NCBI GenBank assembly: GCA_016271365.2
Contig: JADMNL010000028.1
Coordinates: forward strand, 98,053,501 to 98,117,500
Length of the DNA stretch: 64,000 nucleotides
Source: Neoceratodus forsteri
Lineage: Eukaryota; Chordata; Ceratodontiformes; Ceratodontidae
Reading direction: 5' to 3'
The position numbers and the translations under genes are program-made. The notes below the pieces were generated by a model. That model saw only the letters and a program-made list of their open reading frames with translations, was not told the DNA's origin and ran no database searches. Shown here one piece after another: positions 1 through 11,597 of this stretch; positions within the stretch are counted from its first letter, which is position 1; each line of letters starts with the position of its first letter.

Positions 1-2767
1 AGACCTGGACATTGTGGCCATCACTGAAACCTGGTGTAATGATAACCACGACTGGGAGATGGCCATACCTGGCTACAACATATTCAGAAGAGACAGAGCA
101 GGCAGGAAGGGAGGAGGAGGAGTGGCACTGTATGTGAAAAATGACATAAGGGCCACAGAGATCCAGGAGGAACAAAATGGGGAGAAATACTGTGGGTTAA
201 GCAGGAAAGGAAAATGGGGACAGCCATCCGCACAGGTGTGGTCTATAGACCACCAGCCCAGGAGGAAGAAACAGATAGGGAGTTGATGCTAGCCATCCAA
301 AGGATGGCAGACAAGGTGAGGTGGTACTGGTTGGAGACTTCAATATTCCAGACATGGACTGGAGCATCCCAGCAGCAGCATCAACTAGGAGCAGATTTAT
401 CCTGACCTCTTCAGGGTGCCTTCCTCAAGCAACTGGTCATGGAACCAACTCGGCAGAAGGCAATACTGGACCTCCAGCTCACAAACAGGGACAGTGTGAT
501 GGGGTAACAGTGGGGAGCACCTGGGAACAGTGACTACCAGTCATTGTGGTTTGAAATCACAGAAAGAGCAGAACCAAACCACACAAAACCACGATCCTGG
601 ATTTTAGGGGGCAGACTTTGGGAAAATGGGGAGATACTTGAAAGAGGCATTAAGGAATGGGACAGGAATCAGGGGTTGAGGAACAGTGGGCAGTATTTAA
701 AATGGGGATTACAAGAACAACAGAATTATGCATTAAGCAGGTTAGCAAAAGGAAAAGGAAGAGGAAACCATTATGGTTTTCCAAAGAGGTAGCAAAGAAA
801 GTAAAGCCAAAAAGATTGCATTCAGGCAATACAAAAGACACAGGCAGAAGGGGATAGGGAGAAGTACCAGGAGAAGCAAAGGGAGGCAGGGAGGTCAGTA
901 AGGGAAGCCAAAACTCAGACAGAAGAACACATTGCAAAATCAGTGGGTAGAGGGACAAAATCTTTACAGGTACATAATGAAAAAGAAAGACAAAGGAGGG
1001 ATAGTGAGACTGAAGGGGAGGATGGGGGCCTGGAGGATGACAACAGTAAAGCTGACATATTGAACAGGTATTTCTGCTCAGTCTTTACTGAGGAAGAGGA
1101 GGGTAATGGGTCTGAAGGAGTACAAGGTGAGAATGGTGCAGAAAGGACACAAGTCCCTTTACACAGAAAGGGTCCTGAAGGAACTGGAAGTAATAAGAGT
1201 TGATAAAGCAATGGGGCCAGATGGGGTGCACCCCAGGGTCCTTAAAGAACTAAGAGAGGTGGTGGCTGAACCTCTGGCTATCCTGTTTAGCCGATCACTG
1301 GAAACAGGGGAGGTACCCCAAAGACTGGAGGACAGCAGATGTAGTCCACTTATACAAAAGCGGAACAAAGAGGAAGCAGGGAACTACAGACCAGTCAGCC
1401 TCACCTGGGTAGTGGGGAAGATCATGGAAGCACTACTGAAGGAGAGATTGGTGGAACATCTGGTTGTCAATGGACTACAGGACCCAAGGTAGCATGGTTT
1501 CACCAGGGGAGGTCAGTCAGACCAACCTCGTTGAATTTTTGACTGGGTGACTAGGAGGTGGATCAGGGAGGGCAGTGGACATGGCCTATCTGGACTTCAG
1601 CAAGGCCTTTGACACTGTACACATAGAAGACTATTACACAAACTGGGGAATATGGTGTGGGCAGGACAGTAGTGTGGTGGGTAGGTAACTGGCTGGGTGG
1701 CAGGACACAGAGGGTGGTGGTAAATGGCTGTCACGCACAGAGGGAAGAGTGACCAGTGGGGTACACAGGGACTAGTGCTGGGACCGGTCCTATTCAACAT
1801 CTTCATCAGTGACATTGCACAGGACCTAGAAGGCAGAATTTCACTGTTCGCTGATGACACAAAGCTCTGTAACAGAGTAGACACACCAGAGGGTGTAGAC
1901 AGAATGAGAAGGGACCTGCAGAAACTTGAAGAATGGTCAGGGGTTTGGCAGTTGAAATTCAATGCAAAGAAGTGCAAGATAATGCATATGGGGCACAAAA
2001 CCCTGGCACAATATATCAGTTGGGGGGAGGATATAGCATGCTCCAAGCAGGAAAGGGATCTTGGGGTTATCATCTCTGATGACCTCAAGGTAGGGAAACA
2101 GTGTGACAAGGCAGCAGGTAAAGCAAATAGGATGCTGGGATGTATAGGTAGGGGCATCACCAGCAGGAAAGGGAGGTCATAATTCCACTATACAAGACAC
2201 TAGTGAGGCCCCACCTGGAGTACGGTGTGCAGTTCTGGAGATCATACCTCACGTAAGGATATAGACAGGTGGAGAAGGTTCAGAGGAGGGCAACAAAGAT
2301 GGTGCATGGATTGCATCACAAGTCCTATGAAGACAGGTTGAAGGAACTGAACATGTGCTCCTTGGAGGAGAGGAGGAGAGAGGGATATGATAGAGACATA
2401 CAAGTATCTCACAGGGAGGAACAGGGTGCAGGAATACACTATTTTAAGCAAAAAGATGTTCCAGGACTAGAGGCATGGGATGAAGTTGGAGGGAGGACTG
2501 ATTCAGAGGAAACATGAGGAAGAATTTCTTCACAGAACAGGTGGTGGACAAGTGGAACACCCTGCCAGAGGAAGCGGTGGGGCTGGAAACAATCAATGGA
2601 TTTAAGAATACATGGATAGACTTAAGGAATTCTGGAGGTCAGGGTAGGGGCAACAGACTTCTAGGAAAACATAAACTGAACTTACAGCTCAGTTACAGAC
2701 TGTGGGCCATAGGCCCTTATCTGCCGACAACTGTCTATGTATTTATGTATCTATGTAAATAAATGAG
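1..2767 (+). mobile_element. CR1-clade LINE, 5' end outside the window (copy A)
   Basis: Non-LTR retrotransposon. It begins inside the apurinic-type endonuclease (motif AITETW at about residue 2 of the first frame), continues through a reverse transcriptase and ends in a short 3' UTR with a TATTTATGTATCTATG-like repeated tail near 2735-2765. The order endonuclease, RT, C-terminal segment and short 3' repeat is the CR1 layout. Frames shift several times, so the copy is dead. A close relative lies on the minus strand at 42261-46240; they share blocks such as FADDTKLCNRVDTPEG. The 3' end directly abuts a DIRS remnant, suggesting the LINE inserted into it. CR1 versus a sister clade was judged from motifs only. 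Confidence 0.9.
14..2640 (+). pseudogene. CR1 ORF2 (endonuclease-reverse transcriptase), broken
   Basis: Remnant of the ORF2 polyprotein that nicks target DNA and copies the LINE RNA in place. Visible blocks in order: endonuclease N-terminus at 14-190 (AITETW, then GGGGVALYVKND); a basic linker to about 1100; RT motifs at 1106-1492 (MGPDGVHPRVLKEL, GNYRPVSLT); YLDFSKAFDTV at about 1588-1620; LGPVLFNIFISD followed by the catalytic FADD at about 1775-1860; then [20 protein letters not shown] and NFFTEQVVDKWNTLP to about 2600. At least six frame changes and internal stops separate these blocks. No ORF1 is present because the window cuts the element. The family call is firm; exact ends of each domain are approximate. 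Confidence 0.88.
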
Positions 2768-2799
2768 CCTGCAGCAAACAAATTCATGAAAAGATGGCC

Positions 2800-4271
2800 A
2801 CCTGTGTACATTCTCTGTTTAGGACCCAGCCACAACACTGAAGCCTACCGGATTTGCCAGAAATTTAACCAGGACAATCGGCAACGCCTTATGATTCTGG
2901 AGAGCCATCTTATCAAGCAGAAGCTGGTTGCATGGAAAAGGAGCTGCAGGCCAGGAACGCTTTGGCCTTGCCAGTACTATCTTCCAGGGCTTCTTCTGCT
3001 TTACAGTTCTGGGAAAATCTGGTGGGAAGCGCAACCTAGAAACATACACCAGGACCAGTCTGCTTCCTGCTTGCGGTTGCCACACAAACCTTCCGACCGC
3101 CTGGGTCGCTCTCTTCTGTGGGCAGACTGCCCGCCTGCCCTATCAGCCCTTTCCTCCTACGGGTTACCGTGTCACAGCTGCCCACCTCATAACTACTACC
3201 GTGGCAGCTTTTGGGCAGGGACTTCATCTTCAGCACCTGAAGCTCAAGCCCTTTCTTCCACAGGCTCTCAGCCAGGAGACTAGACCAGTGTTGGTGCCTC
3301 TGGCATCAGTTCCTTGACCCCGGCCAGGGCGCTGCCTGCATTGACCTTCTCTATGAGAACATACGCCAGCCCTTCCAGTCAGTCTCTGCAGCAGGCTGCT
3401 GCCACCTCTTCTACTCTGGCATTGCCTCTGCCTTCACCTGGGTGGTCTCCGCCCCTCAGGTGCCTGCTTCATCAGCCTTCCTTCTTCTGGGTGCTCTTCA
3501 CTGATGCTCTCTGGATCACTGCCTGCCCTGACACTGTCTCAGCCTTTGGGCCTGATGCCTCCATGGTCTACACCTGTGACATCCCATGGCTGGTGCGAGT
3601 CTCTTAGCTGGCACCAGCTAGTCCCTCACCTGGGTACCCGCCACCATACCTGATGCCAGCTTACGCCTACCACTGGTTTATAATTTTCCTTTCCCACTGG
3701 ATTACAATGCTGTTTTCTGCATGGCTGGCCTTTGTTCAGAAGCAGATCCTCCTACTCAGCCTGCCTCTGGCATCCCCAGGTATCTCGTGGGAGACCCTGG
3801 CATTTGCAGCCCACGGATATCAGTGTCCTCAGGCTCTCAACCCGATCTAGGTACCGCCCTTCGTGAGTGCTCGCGCCAGAGCTAATCAGGAGGAGATGTT
3901 TAAAGATGACCTCTGATTGATTGGAGTCTTCCTTTCACTGGGGAATCTACAGAAGCTGAGGAATCATCCAAAGTAGTTTATAAGTTGTCATCCCCCAAGA
4001 TCCATCATTCAAGGACATCATGTGCCACATCCAGTCCATCATAGGCTGGGAGATAGAGGGCCAGTATCACAAGATGCCAGCTGGCTACTTACTTGAGGCA
4101 GCAGGATGCACTTCCTGTGGTGGTGCCACCCTGGTTGACTCTTACAATGGTATCACCACAGCAGCTTGGAATCGCCCATCCTCTATTCTTTCTTTGTCTA
4201 AGATGATGAACAGGCTCTACCATGCCCCTGCAGACAAGCTCTTCTGGGGCCACCTTAAGCCCAACTCGTAG
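2800..4271 (+). pseudogene. DIRS gag-like region, broken
   Basis: Putative structural-protein region of DIRS copy 1. At 2806-2870 there is a Cys/His cluster (CLGPSHNTEAYRIC in one frame) that resembles the Cys-rich segment near the gag start of copy 2 (CVYCLGLTTSCQTARC at about 18150 on the minus strand). A second readable block at 4020-4271 (EIEGQYHKMPAGYLLEAA, then ADKLFWGHLKP) falls where the rest of gag is expected. The DNA between, about 3100-3850, is rich in Pro, Ser and Ala codons and no single frame is open throughout. The assignment rests on position and the Cys/His pattern; gag of these elements is poorly conserved. Confidence 0.55.
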
Positions 4272-4899
4272 TCATTAATGCTGCACATGACCATGCTAAA
4301 GAGCCAAGCACCTTAGTGCCCTTTCCCCGATATGGAGTCTAGACAGCTGGACCACGTGGGTAAATGCTTTTTGTGCCCACCACCATAGCTATCCAGGCAA
4401 TTATTCACCTGGCCCCATGGTTCAAAACAGAATGTCCTCTGGGACCAGGTCAGGGACCTCGTGCAGGCATTGTGGGAGACCCTCTAAGGCAAAGCTTGCC
4501 CAGCTTTTGGGCCAGGCTGTAATGTTGGCAGTCATGTTCTCAAGGCTGTCTGTGATGCCATAGACTCCTCAGGCAGGGGAGCAGCAGCTGATGTCTGCCT
4601 GCGACGCCATTCCTGGCTCTGGGATTCTGGTTTTGCTGTGGATATGCAGTCCAGCATCTTGGATGCCCATTATTGGGGTCTGTCCTCTTTGGTGGAGATG
4701 TCCAGAACATGATCTCCACCCTTCAGGAGTTGGGGTGCTCCGGATGGTTCACTCAGTGTACTACCGTTATTTTTGGGCCAATCAGTGCCCTTCCTTTCAC
4801 TGCCCTGCTCGCAAAGACTCTCGCCAGCCTGCAAGAGGTCAGGCAATCACACACGGCATTGGTCCCTCTGCCTCCAGGATCCCTCGAGCACTCGCAGTA

Positions 4900-5560
4900 G
4901 TCTTCCAGGCATCCTCCCCACCTTGGACTTTTACCTGACCCCCCAGCCAAGATTCTGGGAGGCTGTCAGGGTCGGTTCTCCTCCACCTCGTGGGTGAAGA
5001 CACATAACCATGGACAGGTGGTTGCTTCAGATCATTGAACACAGCCACACTCTAAAATTTCTAGAGTGGCCTCTAGAAAATCTTATGGTAGTTTCCCTAT
5101 TTTCCAGCCCATCTGCCTCTTGTCTGGGAGGAAATTCAGGTTGTTCTGCAAAAGAGCCATAGAGCCCATCTCTCCAGCTTAGTGAGGATAGGGCTTTACT
5201 CCCACTTCTTGCTGATCCCCAAAAAGATTGGATCTGAGTCATCTGAACCTGTATAGAGTACAAACATTTCTGGATGGTCACCCTTCAAGGTGTGTTGCCC
5301 TTTGCACCAGGGGAATTGGCTCTGCTCTCTGGACATGCAGGATGCCTATTTATAGATCCAAGTCTCACTCCTGCCCATCATCGATCCTCCACTTCATTTC
5401 CAGGGGCCCCATTTTTCAGTTCCAGACCCTGCCTTCTGGCCTTTCTTCAGTCTCCAGGGTCCTTACCAAGTGCTTGGCAGTGGTGACGGCTGCCCTGAGG
5501 AGGCAGGGCTTTACGTGTTCCCCTACCTGAATGATTGGCTTCTAGCAGCCCCTCCAGAAA
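4900..5560 (+). pseudogene. DIRS reverse transcriptase, broken
   Basis: RT of DIRS copy 1. The block FQTLPSGLSSVSRVLTKCLA followed by VVTAALRRQGF at 5420-5515 is the counterpart of FGLTSAPRVFTKCLAVVVA in copy 2. Immediately after, in another frame (about 5520-5545), comes PYLNDWLL, the polymerase motif normally YLDD, here with Asn replacing the first Asp of the pair. Upstream at 5290-5400 the DAYxHIxI-type segment survives only in pieces across frames. The loss of a catalytic Asp plus frameshifts means no polymerase activity is expected. The identification is supported by the RNase H and recombinase that follow in the expected order. Confidence 0.8.
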
Positions 5561-6179
5561 CTGTCTGCTCCAAATCTTAGAATGCACCTTTTGGCTGTTT
5601 CAGGCCTTGAGGATCACTATCAGCCAGTTGAAATCCTGCCTCTCCATGCCAGTGCCTCCAGTACATGGGGCGGTTCTGGATACCGACTAGGGCATGGTCT
5701 TCTACCAGTGGATCGGGTGGATCGCCTGATGGAACAGGCCCGCCTGATCTAAGTCATTGGTCCCGCCAGGGTTTTCTGTAGCGCCTGTTGTCAGTAGGTA
5801 ATCATAACAACTGGGTATTGTATACCGCACCAGGTGAATGGCATAGCCTAAGCTTTAGACTGTAGGGCAAGTGAGGATTCCAAGCAGTAGCAACTCTCCA
5901 ATTCAGCTGTGCCATTCAAAGGGGACAGAGCTACCTTTATCTTTTATAAAGATTTCAAGACTATGTTGGGGCTGCATTTCTGCATAGCAGGTTGAGGCTA
6001 CCTGTTTTCAGTGAGCACCCCAAATTAAAATCGTGCCTGTTAGGCTGCGGCCTTAAAATTGAATAACCTGCCTTCACATTTACCTGTGTGGATTGGGAGC
6101 CTTTTCTGCCTTGTTAGGTGTTTTAATGGTCTCCAAAGGTGCAATAGGTGGGTATAGGTTCATTTATTTCTGGGAGTGT

Positions 6180-6480
6180 AGGTCTCTGTGGGATCCTTCA
6201 GCTTTGTGTCCACCTCCCCAACTGGGTCAGATTCTCACAATGGATGCTTCTGGTCTGGGATGGAGTGCCTATCTGGCTGACCATCAGACTCTGGGCACTC
6301 GGATGGTGTTGGAGCAGGTTCTCCATATCAACATCTTGGAGATGCAGGTAGTCCTTTATGCTCTGCAGGCCTTTCAGTCTCATCTCTTCCCCAGTCCACT
6401 GCTGGTGCAGAAGGACAACGTATGTAGTGTACTACATCAACAAGTAGGGGGCCGCTCCTACTCCCTGGGCCATTGAGCAT
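6180..6480 (+). pseudogene. DIRS RNase H, fragment
   Basis: RNase H of DIRS copy 1, which would degrade the RNA of the RNA-DNA hybrid. The frame at 6093-6476 reads ILTMDASGLGWSAYL, with the first catalytic Asp in the MDAS motif. It continues with INILEMQVVLYALQAF, containing the catalytic Glu, and LVQKDNVCSVLHQQVGG, where copy 2 has RTDNTTTMWYINKQG. The Asp of the TDN motif is retained as KDN. The motif order and spacing match copy 2 at 15164-15649. The frame stops at 6476, and the last catalytic block (DALSR type) is seen only in broken form near 6870-6900. Confidence 0.85.
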
Positions 6481-6939
6481 GGCCTGGAGCTCTTGGCAGT
6501 ACATGTTACTGATGGACAGTCTCAGCTGCTTTAGGACCAGATCATGGGCTTATGGAAACTTCTGACTCATTTTAGTCAAGATCTCTTCGACTGGTGGGGT
6601 CATCCAGAGTGGACTTTTATGCGCCCCATTCAACGCAAAACTGCTTTTCTGCTTGCTCGATCCCGGCCTGGTGTTTTCTGGTGGAACACATAGTCCCTCT
6701 CCTGGAGGGGAGGTTTCTGTATGCCTTCCCGCTCCTGCATAGGGTTCTACTCAAGCTCCAATTGGAAGGGAGGAGCTAATACTCATAGCCTTCTTCTAGC
6801 TTGGTCAGATTTTGTTCCCCTTGCTGTTAGCAGCTGGCAGTGGAACCTTCAGTGCTGTTGCCTGTGCACTGATATGCTCTCCCAGGACTGGGGTACCCTG
6901 GTCCATCCAGGTCTCCGTATCTCCATGCGTGACTCCTGT

Positions 6940-7940
6940 GGACCTAGCTATCGCCTGCCTTGGAGTGTTGTCTAGGGTCACAGATGTCCTGGTGGCCACT
7001 AGGAAACCCTCCACCAGGACCACTTATGCCATAAAATGGAAATGTTTCACCCTTTCGCCTGCTTCACGCCAACTGGACCCCTTCACCTGCCTGGTAATCA
7101 GGTGTTGAGTACCTTCTCTCTCTCAGACTCGGGGTCCTTACTCAAGGTGCATCTTTCTGTCATCTCTGCATACCATGGAGCGATCAAGGACAGGACTGTG
7201 GCTCAGCTTGAGGTGTCCCACACCTATCTGCGGGGCATTCTGCATCTGAAACCTCCTATTCGGGACCCTATCCGTCCGTGGGACCTCAATTTTAAGTTGG
7301 AGAAACTTACGTTACCTCCTTTGAACTAACCGTGAGTTGCAAGCTGTGCTTTTGTTGTGGACAGCTCTTTTGGTTGCTATTATTTCCGCCAAAGGATTTC
7401 CGAGCTTCAGGCTCTCATGTGTAAAGAGCCTTATTTGATTTTCCACAAAGACAGAGTGTCTTTGCATACTAATCCTAAGTTTCTTCCCAAGGTGGTGTCA
7501 AAGTTTACATTGAACCAATCAATCCACCTTCTGGTTTATTATCTTGAGTACTCTAATCAGGGGAGACTTTGCTGCATAGTTTATCTGTACATAGAATATT
7601 GTGGTACTATGCACATTGCACCAAGGTTTCAAGGAAGTCTGACCAGTTGTTTGTTTCATTTGCTCTCAACAAGAAGGGTGCTCCTGTTTCCAGAAAGTGC
7701 TTGTCTAAGTGGTTAGCCAGTTGCATTGTTTAATCCTACCATAAGTACCACAAGGACCTTCTGAAGGGTTAAGGGCAATTCCACTAGGGTATGGCCTCTT
7801 CCATGGTTTGTTTCAGAAATCTGACACCTAAAGTTCTGTCCACACCTTCACCAAGCATAACAGTTTGACATTGCTTCGACACAGGCCAGTTTCAGCTTTG
7901 CAGTTCTCCAGGGCCTTCTCTCCTAAGCCATTGGTTGCTG
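6940..7940 (+). pseudogene. DIRS tyrosine recombinase, broken
   Basis: Recombinase of DIRS copy 1, the enzyme that would integrate circular DNA. The N-terminal SAM-like block is RKPSTRTTYAIKWKCF at about 6995-7045. Next come LKVHLSVISAYHGAIK (about 7140-7185) and LRGILHLKPP (7225-7255). The central block reads FLPKVVSKFTLNQSI at 7480-7525, equivalent to VVSNFHLNQSISLPV in copy 2. At about 7640-7715 a frame reads SDQLFVSFALNKKGAP. The HxxR-type motif (AHSTR in copy 2) is recognisable only across a frameshift near 7770-7795. The DNA ends in a segment where the catalytic Tyr would be expected, but I cannot place it. Confidence 0.8.
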
Positions 7941-8002
7941 ACATTTTTCCTCCTCCCAGTGCTGTTTTCCAGGTACTGCTTGGGACTCGGTCCTGGCCTG
8001 TT

Positions 8003-8409
8003 GCAAGAGCCTTCCTCGAAGTAAGACAGTGTAGTTGCAAAAGAACTTACCATAACAATAGATCAAGAGAAACTTTTGCAGCAGGCCCTGCTTTCCTCCC
8101 TCCTTTCCCTGTCTGTCTTTGCTATTCTTCTGTTCCACTCACACTTTTTCTGTTTTACCTTCTTTGGCTTGCATCAGTCCCCCAGTTCTCCATTTGCTGC
8201 CTGCTTGGGGTCTCCAGTTGGCGAACTGAGGAGGTTGTGGGGACTGCCCGCATTTATAAGATAGACCCACGTCAGAGGTTGATGTCGGTGGTAGGCGATC
8301 TCCCATGGTAGACTGCTAGCTAGAAAGTTTCTGTGTGGCTATGGTGCCTGGTGGTTAAGTCCTACCAGTGTTGGCCTGCTGCAAGAGATCCTCTTTGAAG
8401 ATCTAGTGT
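8003..8409 (+). repeat. Direct repeat pair flanking the DIRS 3' region
   Basis: The segment at 8003-8030 (beginning TGGCCTGTTGCAAGAG) recurs with substitutions at 8373-8409 (TGGCCTGCTGCAAGAG). The pair sits just downstream of the recombinase, where DIRS elements carry an internal complementary region and a terminal repeat. It may therefore mark the right end of DIRS copy 1, or split direct repeats. The intervening DNA is C/T-rich and shows no coding motif. Confidence 0.45.
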
Positions 8410-8414
8410 TATTC

Positions 8415-8730
8415 CTAGTGGTCTAGTGTTCCCACCCCACCGGTGATCACCAGCTCGATAGATAATGAAGAATATCTTTAGGTGTCTAGTGGACCCGCCA
8501 ACCTGCCAGGTAGTAACATACCACCATGCTACCCCCATCATGGATTTGGGGATGCATGGGGGCAGAGTGGTTGATCACTATCTGCCAGGGTGGGGGATGG
8601 TCCATTAGATCACCAGGAAAACTTTTCTTGTAGTATAAGGGAAGATCGGATAGGGAGAGGGCTCCAGTACGCTACCAGGATATTTTTCATTATCTATTGG
8701 GCCAACGATCGGGGGACACTAGACCACCAG
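8415..8730. repeat. Fold-back repeat (MITE-like)
   Basis: Inverted repeat with a left arm at 8415-8477 and a right arm at 8678-8730. The arms share CTAGTGGTCTAGTG / CTGGTGGTCTAGTG and ATAGATAATGAA in opposite orientation, with a short unmatched stretch in each. About 200 bp lies between them. There is no coding capacity. It may be a miniature DNA transposon or a fold-back relic inside the end of DIRS copy 1. No target-site duplication is evident. Confidence 0.6.
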
Positions 8731-8937
8731 CTATAATATTTATTATATAGCGGGCCAGCGATCAGCTGGGTTGCCTGTGAGAGTAGCACTAGTGAGGTTA
8801 GAACTAGCTATACAAGGGTTACCACTGCATTGTCCTTGGCCTCTACTCATAGTCTAATAGTGTGGTGCACTGTCCGACTGAATAAATGCTTATACACCGC
8901 GCAGTTGCAAAATGCAACACAAACTTTTCCGCTGAGC

Positions 8938-8939
<2 letters not shown>

Positions 8940-8998
<59 letters not shown>
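8940..8998. repeat. (TG)n microsatellite
   Basis: Uninterrupted TG dinucleotide run of about 59 bp, ending in TATG. Open frames across it (Cys-Val and His-Thr runs) are artefacts of the repeat. Confidence 0.98.
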
Positions 8999-8999
<1 letters not shown>

Positions 9000-9001
<2 letters not shown>

Positions 9002-10030
9002 AATCTAGCCCTTGCAGCAAGCTGACCCAGTCCTGCCTTTACCAGTGTGAGCTCTAGCAGAGAGGCTTCACGGAGAAGCAGATGTACTGACAGAGTAAGA
9101 AAAGCCCATGTAGCTATGACCATGGTGCATTCTATAGACTAACCATATGTGTGTTATGCACAAAGAAAATAGCCTTCACTTTTACTTGTGTCCAGGGATA
9201 AACCAAAATGATTACCTATTTATTTAGAAGGAACAGACCTGCTCTACGAGTGATGATTGATGAATGAAAGGGAATGTCGTGTTCCTCCTTAGGGTTCAGA
9301 TATAAGGATTCAAAGTAGCCACACGTAACTGTCCACAGCCCTTTCAGTTTGCTGCAATTGTGGACATTGGTTGGCGGAGCGATGTCCAAGATTGCTTGAT
9401 GGTTCATTTTTTGTGATTTTATTAAGTTCTGCTTGATTTTCTTCAAGTCTGTTTAGTTGAACTGACACCAGACCCAACTGAGAATATCCACTTGTGCGGT
9501 AAATTAGCAACAGCAATCTCATCTGTTGGGTCAGTGAAACTATGTAAGTACTTGCCTAACAACTTTTCTGCTTACCCTACAGATAAGCAGATAACTGCTA
9601 AATCCAAACTGAATATAAATCCCAGGCCATGCCTGAAAATGTGTGTTATTTGTCTAGTGTGATCACCTGCTTAACAAAAACAAACGACTCACAGTATGTT
9701 AATTTGAAGGAAAACATGAAAGAGTAGAGTACCATTTAATTTTGTATAGAGTCTTTCATCCACAAGTATCTGAGAATAAGTAGAAACTATAGATGATACA
9801 CAATTAAGTACAGGTTCATAATTCACTGGGATAAGCAATTTAATAAATATTTATGTGATGTATAACCACATCATGGATGGAAGTAATCAAGGAAGTATTA
9901 CCCAAATTATTTTACTTTTAATTCTTTAACTACAAAACACATAGGCGAAAATAAAAACTGTGCACACAGTCCTCAGCCATCAAGAGAAACAAAGCAAACA
10001 ATTAGCAAAACCCTTACAGTATAAACTGCC
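9000..10030. other. Unassigned AT-rich DNA
   Basis: No coding, repeat or RNA signature that I recognise in about 1 kb. Open frames are short and without known motifs. Confidence 0.5.
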
Positions 10031-10034
10031 TGTG

Positions 10035-10345
10035 CAGATACTCACCTTACTTTCCATTTCCAGCCTTTGCAGTCGCTCGACTTTGCTGCCAAGTGCAATT
10101 TGGAATGAGTGATGCACTCTGGCGTGTGACGCCGGGGTCATGTGATGTGGATGTCACTAGGTCCCATATGCTTATTGAACTAGCCATGGCTCATGGCTAG
10201 TTCCCATAGGTGTAAGGGACCTAGCGATGTCAGCATGTCATGTGACCTGCAATTTACATGTTGGCAGATGGCACCCATTGCAAAGAGCGAGTGGGTGCAG
10301 AGGCTGGGAAGTAAGGTGGCAGCTGCAAAGGCTGATTATGCTGTA
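10035..10345. repeat. Large imperfect palindrome (fold-back element)
   Basis: Arms of about 130-140 bp face each other around a centre at 10180-10200, where CTAGCCATG and CATGGCTAG pair perfectly across a 3-nt spacer. The outer arms also pair: CAGCCTTTGCAG at about 10061 against CTGCAAAGGCTG at about 10323, and CACCTTACTTTCC at about 10043 against GGAAGTAAGGTGG at about 10308. GTCATGTGA and CACTAGGTCCC have partners in the other arm. No protein is encoded. The architecture is that of a MITE or fold-back transposon. No target-site duplication was established. Confidence 0.75.
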
Positions 10346-11590
10346 AGGATTTTAGTTTTTGAGTTTCCCTTATGGAGTCTTTATGGCTGAGGACTGTGGG
10401 TGCAGGTTTTGCTGACAGAACCTTTTCAGGTTTTGCACTGGTGTCTTGCTTTTGACCCCCAATTTGTTCCTGGTCTGAACCAGTTCAGATTTGGAACTTA
10501 GACTCACATTTAGGTGCAGTACAGAATCTTGATGGCAGTGACCTGTATACCATGAGGTCACCCCAAAGCCCAGGAGATCAGTTACATTACATTTTTATGC
10601 ATTTTCCAGCATGTGCACCCACAGACAGGGAAGGGGCTACATTTATTCAGTATAACCCCTGCAAATGAGGGTTCCCAAAGTCTTCCAGGAGCTTGCCTGA
10701 ATGCTCCAAGTCTGGGCGGTGTTCGCGTCTGAGCTGTTTGAATGTGGTTCCCGGTAAGTGCTATTTGAGCCACATGCTGCCTCTTTGGGAGCTGTCTGCC
10801 TGCAGACTTGCTTGGTTTGTATGGGGGACTGTGTGTTCTAATGCCCGGATCCTGCCCGGACTGCTGTCAGTTCGCCCTGCTTCTGCTGTTGCTACATGTG
10901 CAGAGGGAGCCTTGTTGAAAGATATAACTGTTTGCCAGAAATCATTTAGAGTGACTGAGAAAATGTAATTTGTCTAACCTGTCTTCATTAGCATGAACTG
11001 TTTCAGTGTAGCTCTTTCATTTTGGTTCTGAATAACTGACTTGGACCAATCAGGATGATAGGGAGACCCTAAAATGGAGCCTGTGGATGAATCAGAACTT
11101 GACTCTCAATTTTGAGCCAGCCACAAGGGGATTGTTTGGGCAGTGACTCTGGGAAATATAGTTTTAACCTTGGTGCCTTTTCTACCAACAGAGGAGTCTT
11201 ATTGTGAGTGACAGCTGAATCGGCCAACAGAATAGCATGGAGCTAAAGGTAATTCCCTGCTCTGTGACTGGAAAGATCAGATCAGTTGTGGCAGTGAAGA
11301 GAGAGGGGTTGTGTGCTTCACGGGTGTGTAGTTTCGCTGGAAGCGCGGTGTGAGGCCCTGATCTCGGGTCTGCAGTCTTGTGGAGTGCCAATGTGGACTG
11401 AATCCAAGTTGTGAGGAGAAAGAAGCACCAGAAGTGTGGAAACCAGGCTCACCCTGTAGAAGACTGGAGAAATTGCTGAATCGCGCTGGTCTGTCAGGAA
11501 CTGAAGCTGCTGTGTGTGCTCCCAGGTATTTTGCAGTAATTGCGATCGGGATCGAGGAGCAGCCTGCCTGGTATAGTACTTTCCTTTACA

Positions 11591-11597
11591 TATAAAT
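11591..11597 (+). promoter_or_regulatory. TATA-like box in the 5' LTR
   Basis: TATAAAT, conserved at the equivalent place in the 3' LTR (25919-25925). It lies about 510 bp upstream of the LTR polyadenylation signal. Both its conservation and its position fit an LTR promoter, but a transcription start cannot be seen from sequence. Confidence 0.4.

Larger units (their letters stand above)
2777..8410 (+). mobile_element. Decayed DIRS-type retrotransposon (copy 1), 5' part missing
   Basis: Tyrosine-recombinase retrotransposon in plus orientation: gag-like Cys/His region, RT, RNase H and a tyrosine recombinase, in that order, with no integrase and no protease. DIRS elements integrate through a circular intermediate using the recombinase. 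The 5' terminal repeat is not visible because LINE copy A sits immediately upstream. A direct repeat at 8003-8030 and 8373-8409 may be part of the terminal/internal repeat system, so the right boundary is approximate. Every domain is broken by stops and frameshifts, more heavily than in copy 2 at 13138-18787. The two copies have the same gene order but clearly different sequences. Confidence 0.85.

Noticed and set aside
8830..9123. Open frames of 75-77 residues on both strands across 8830-9123
   Set aside because: They are produced by the (TG)n run (Cys-Val and His-Thr repeats); no other support.
10640..10660. Target-site duplication for the gypsy element
   Set aside because: The bases before 10651 (ATTCAG) and after 26828 (TATGAA) do not match, so no TSD is claimed.
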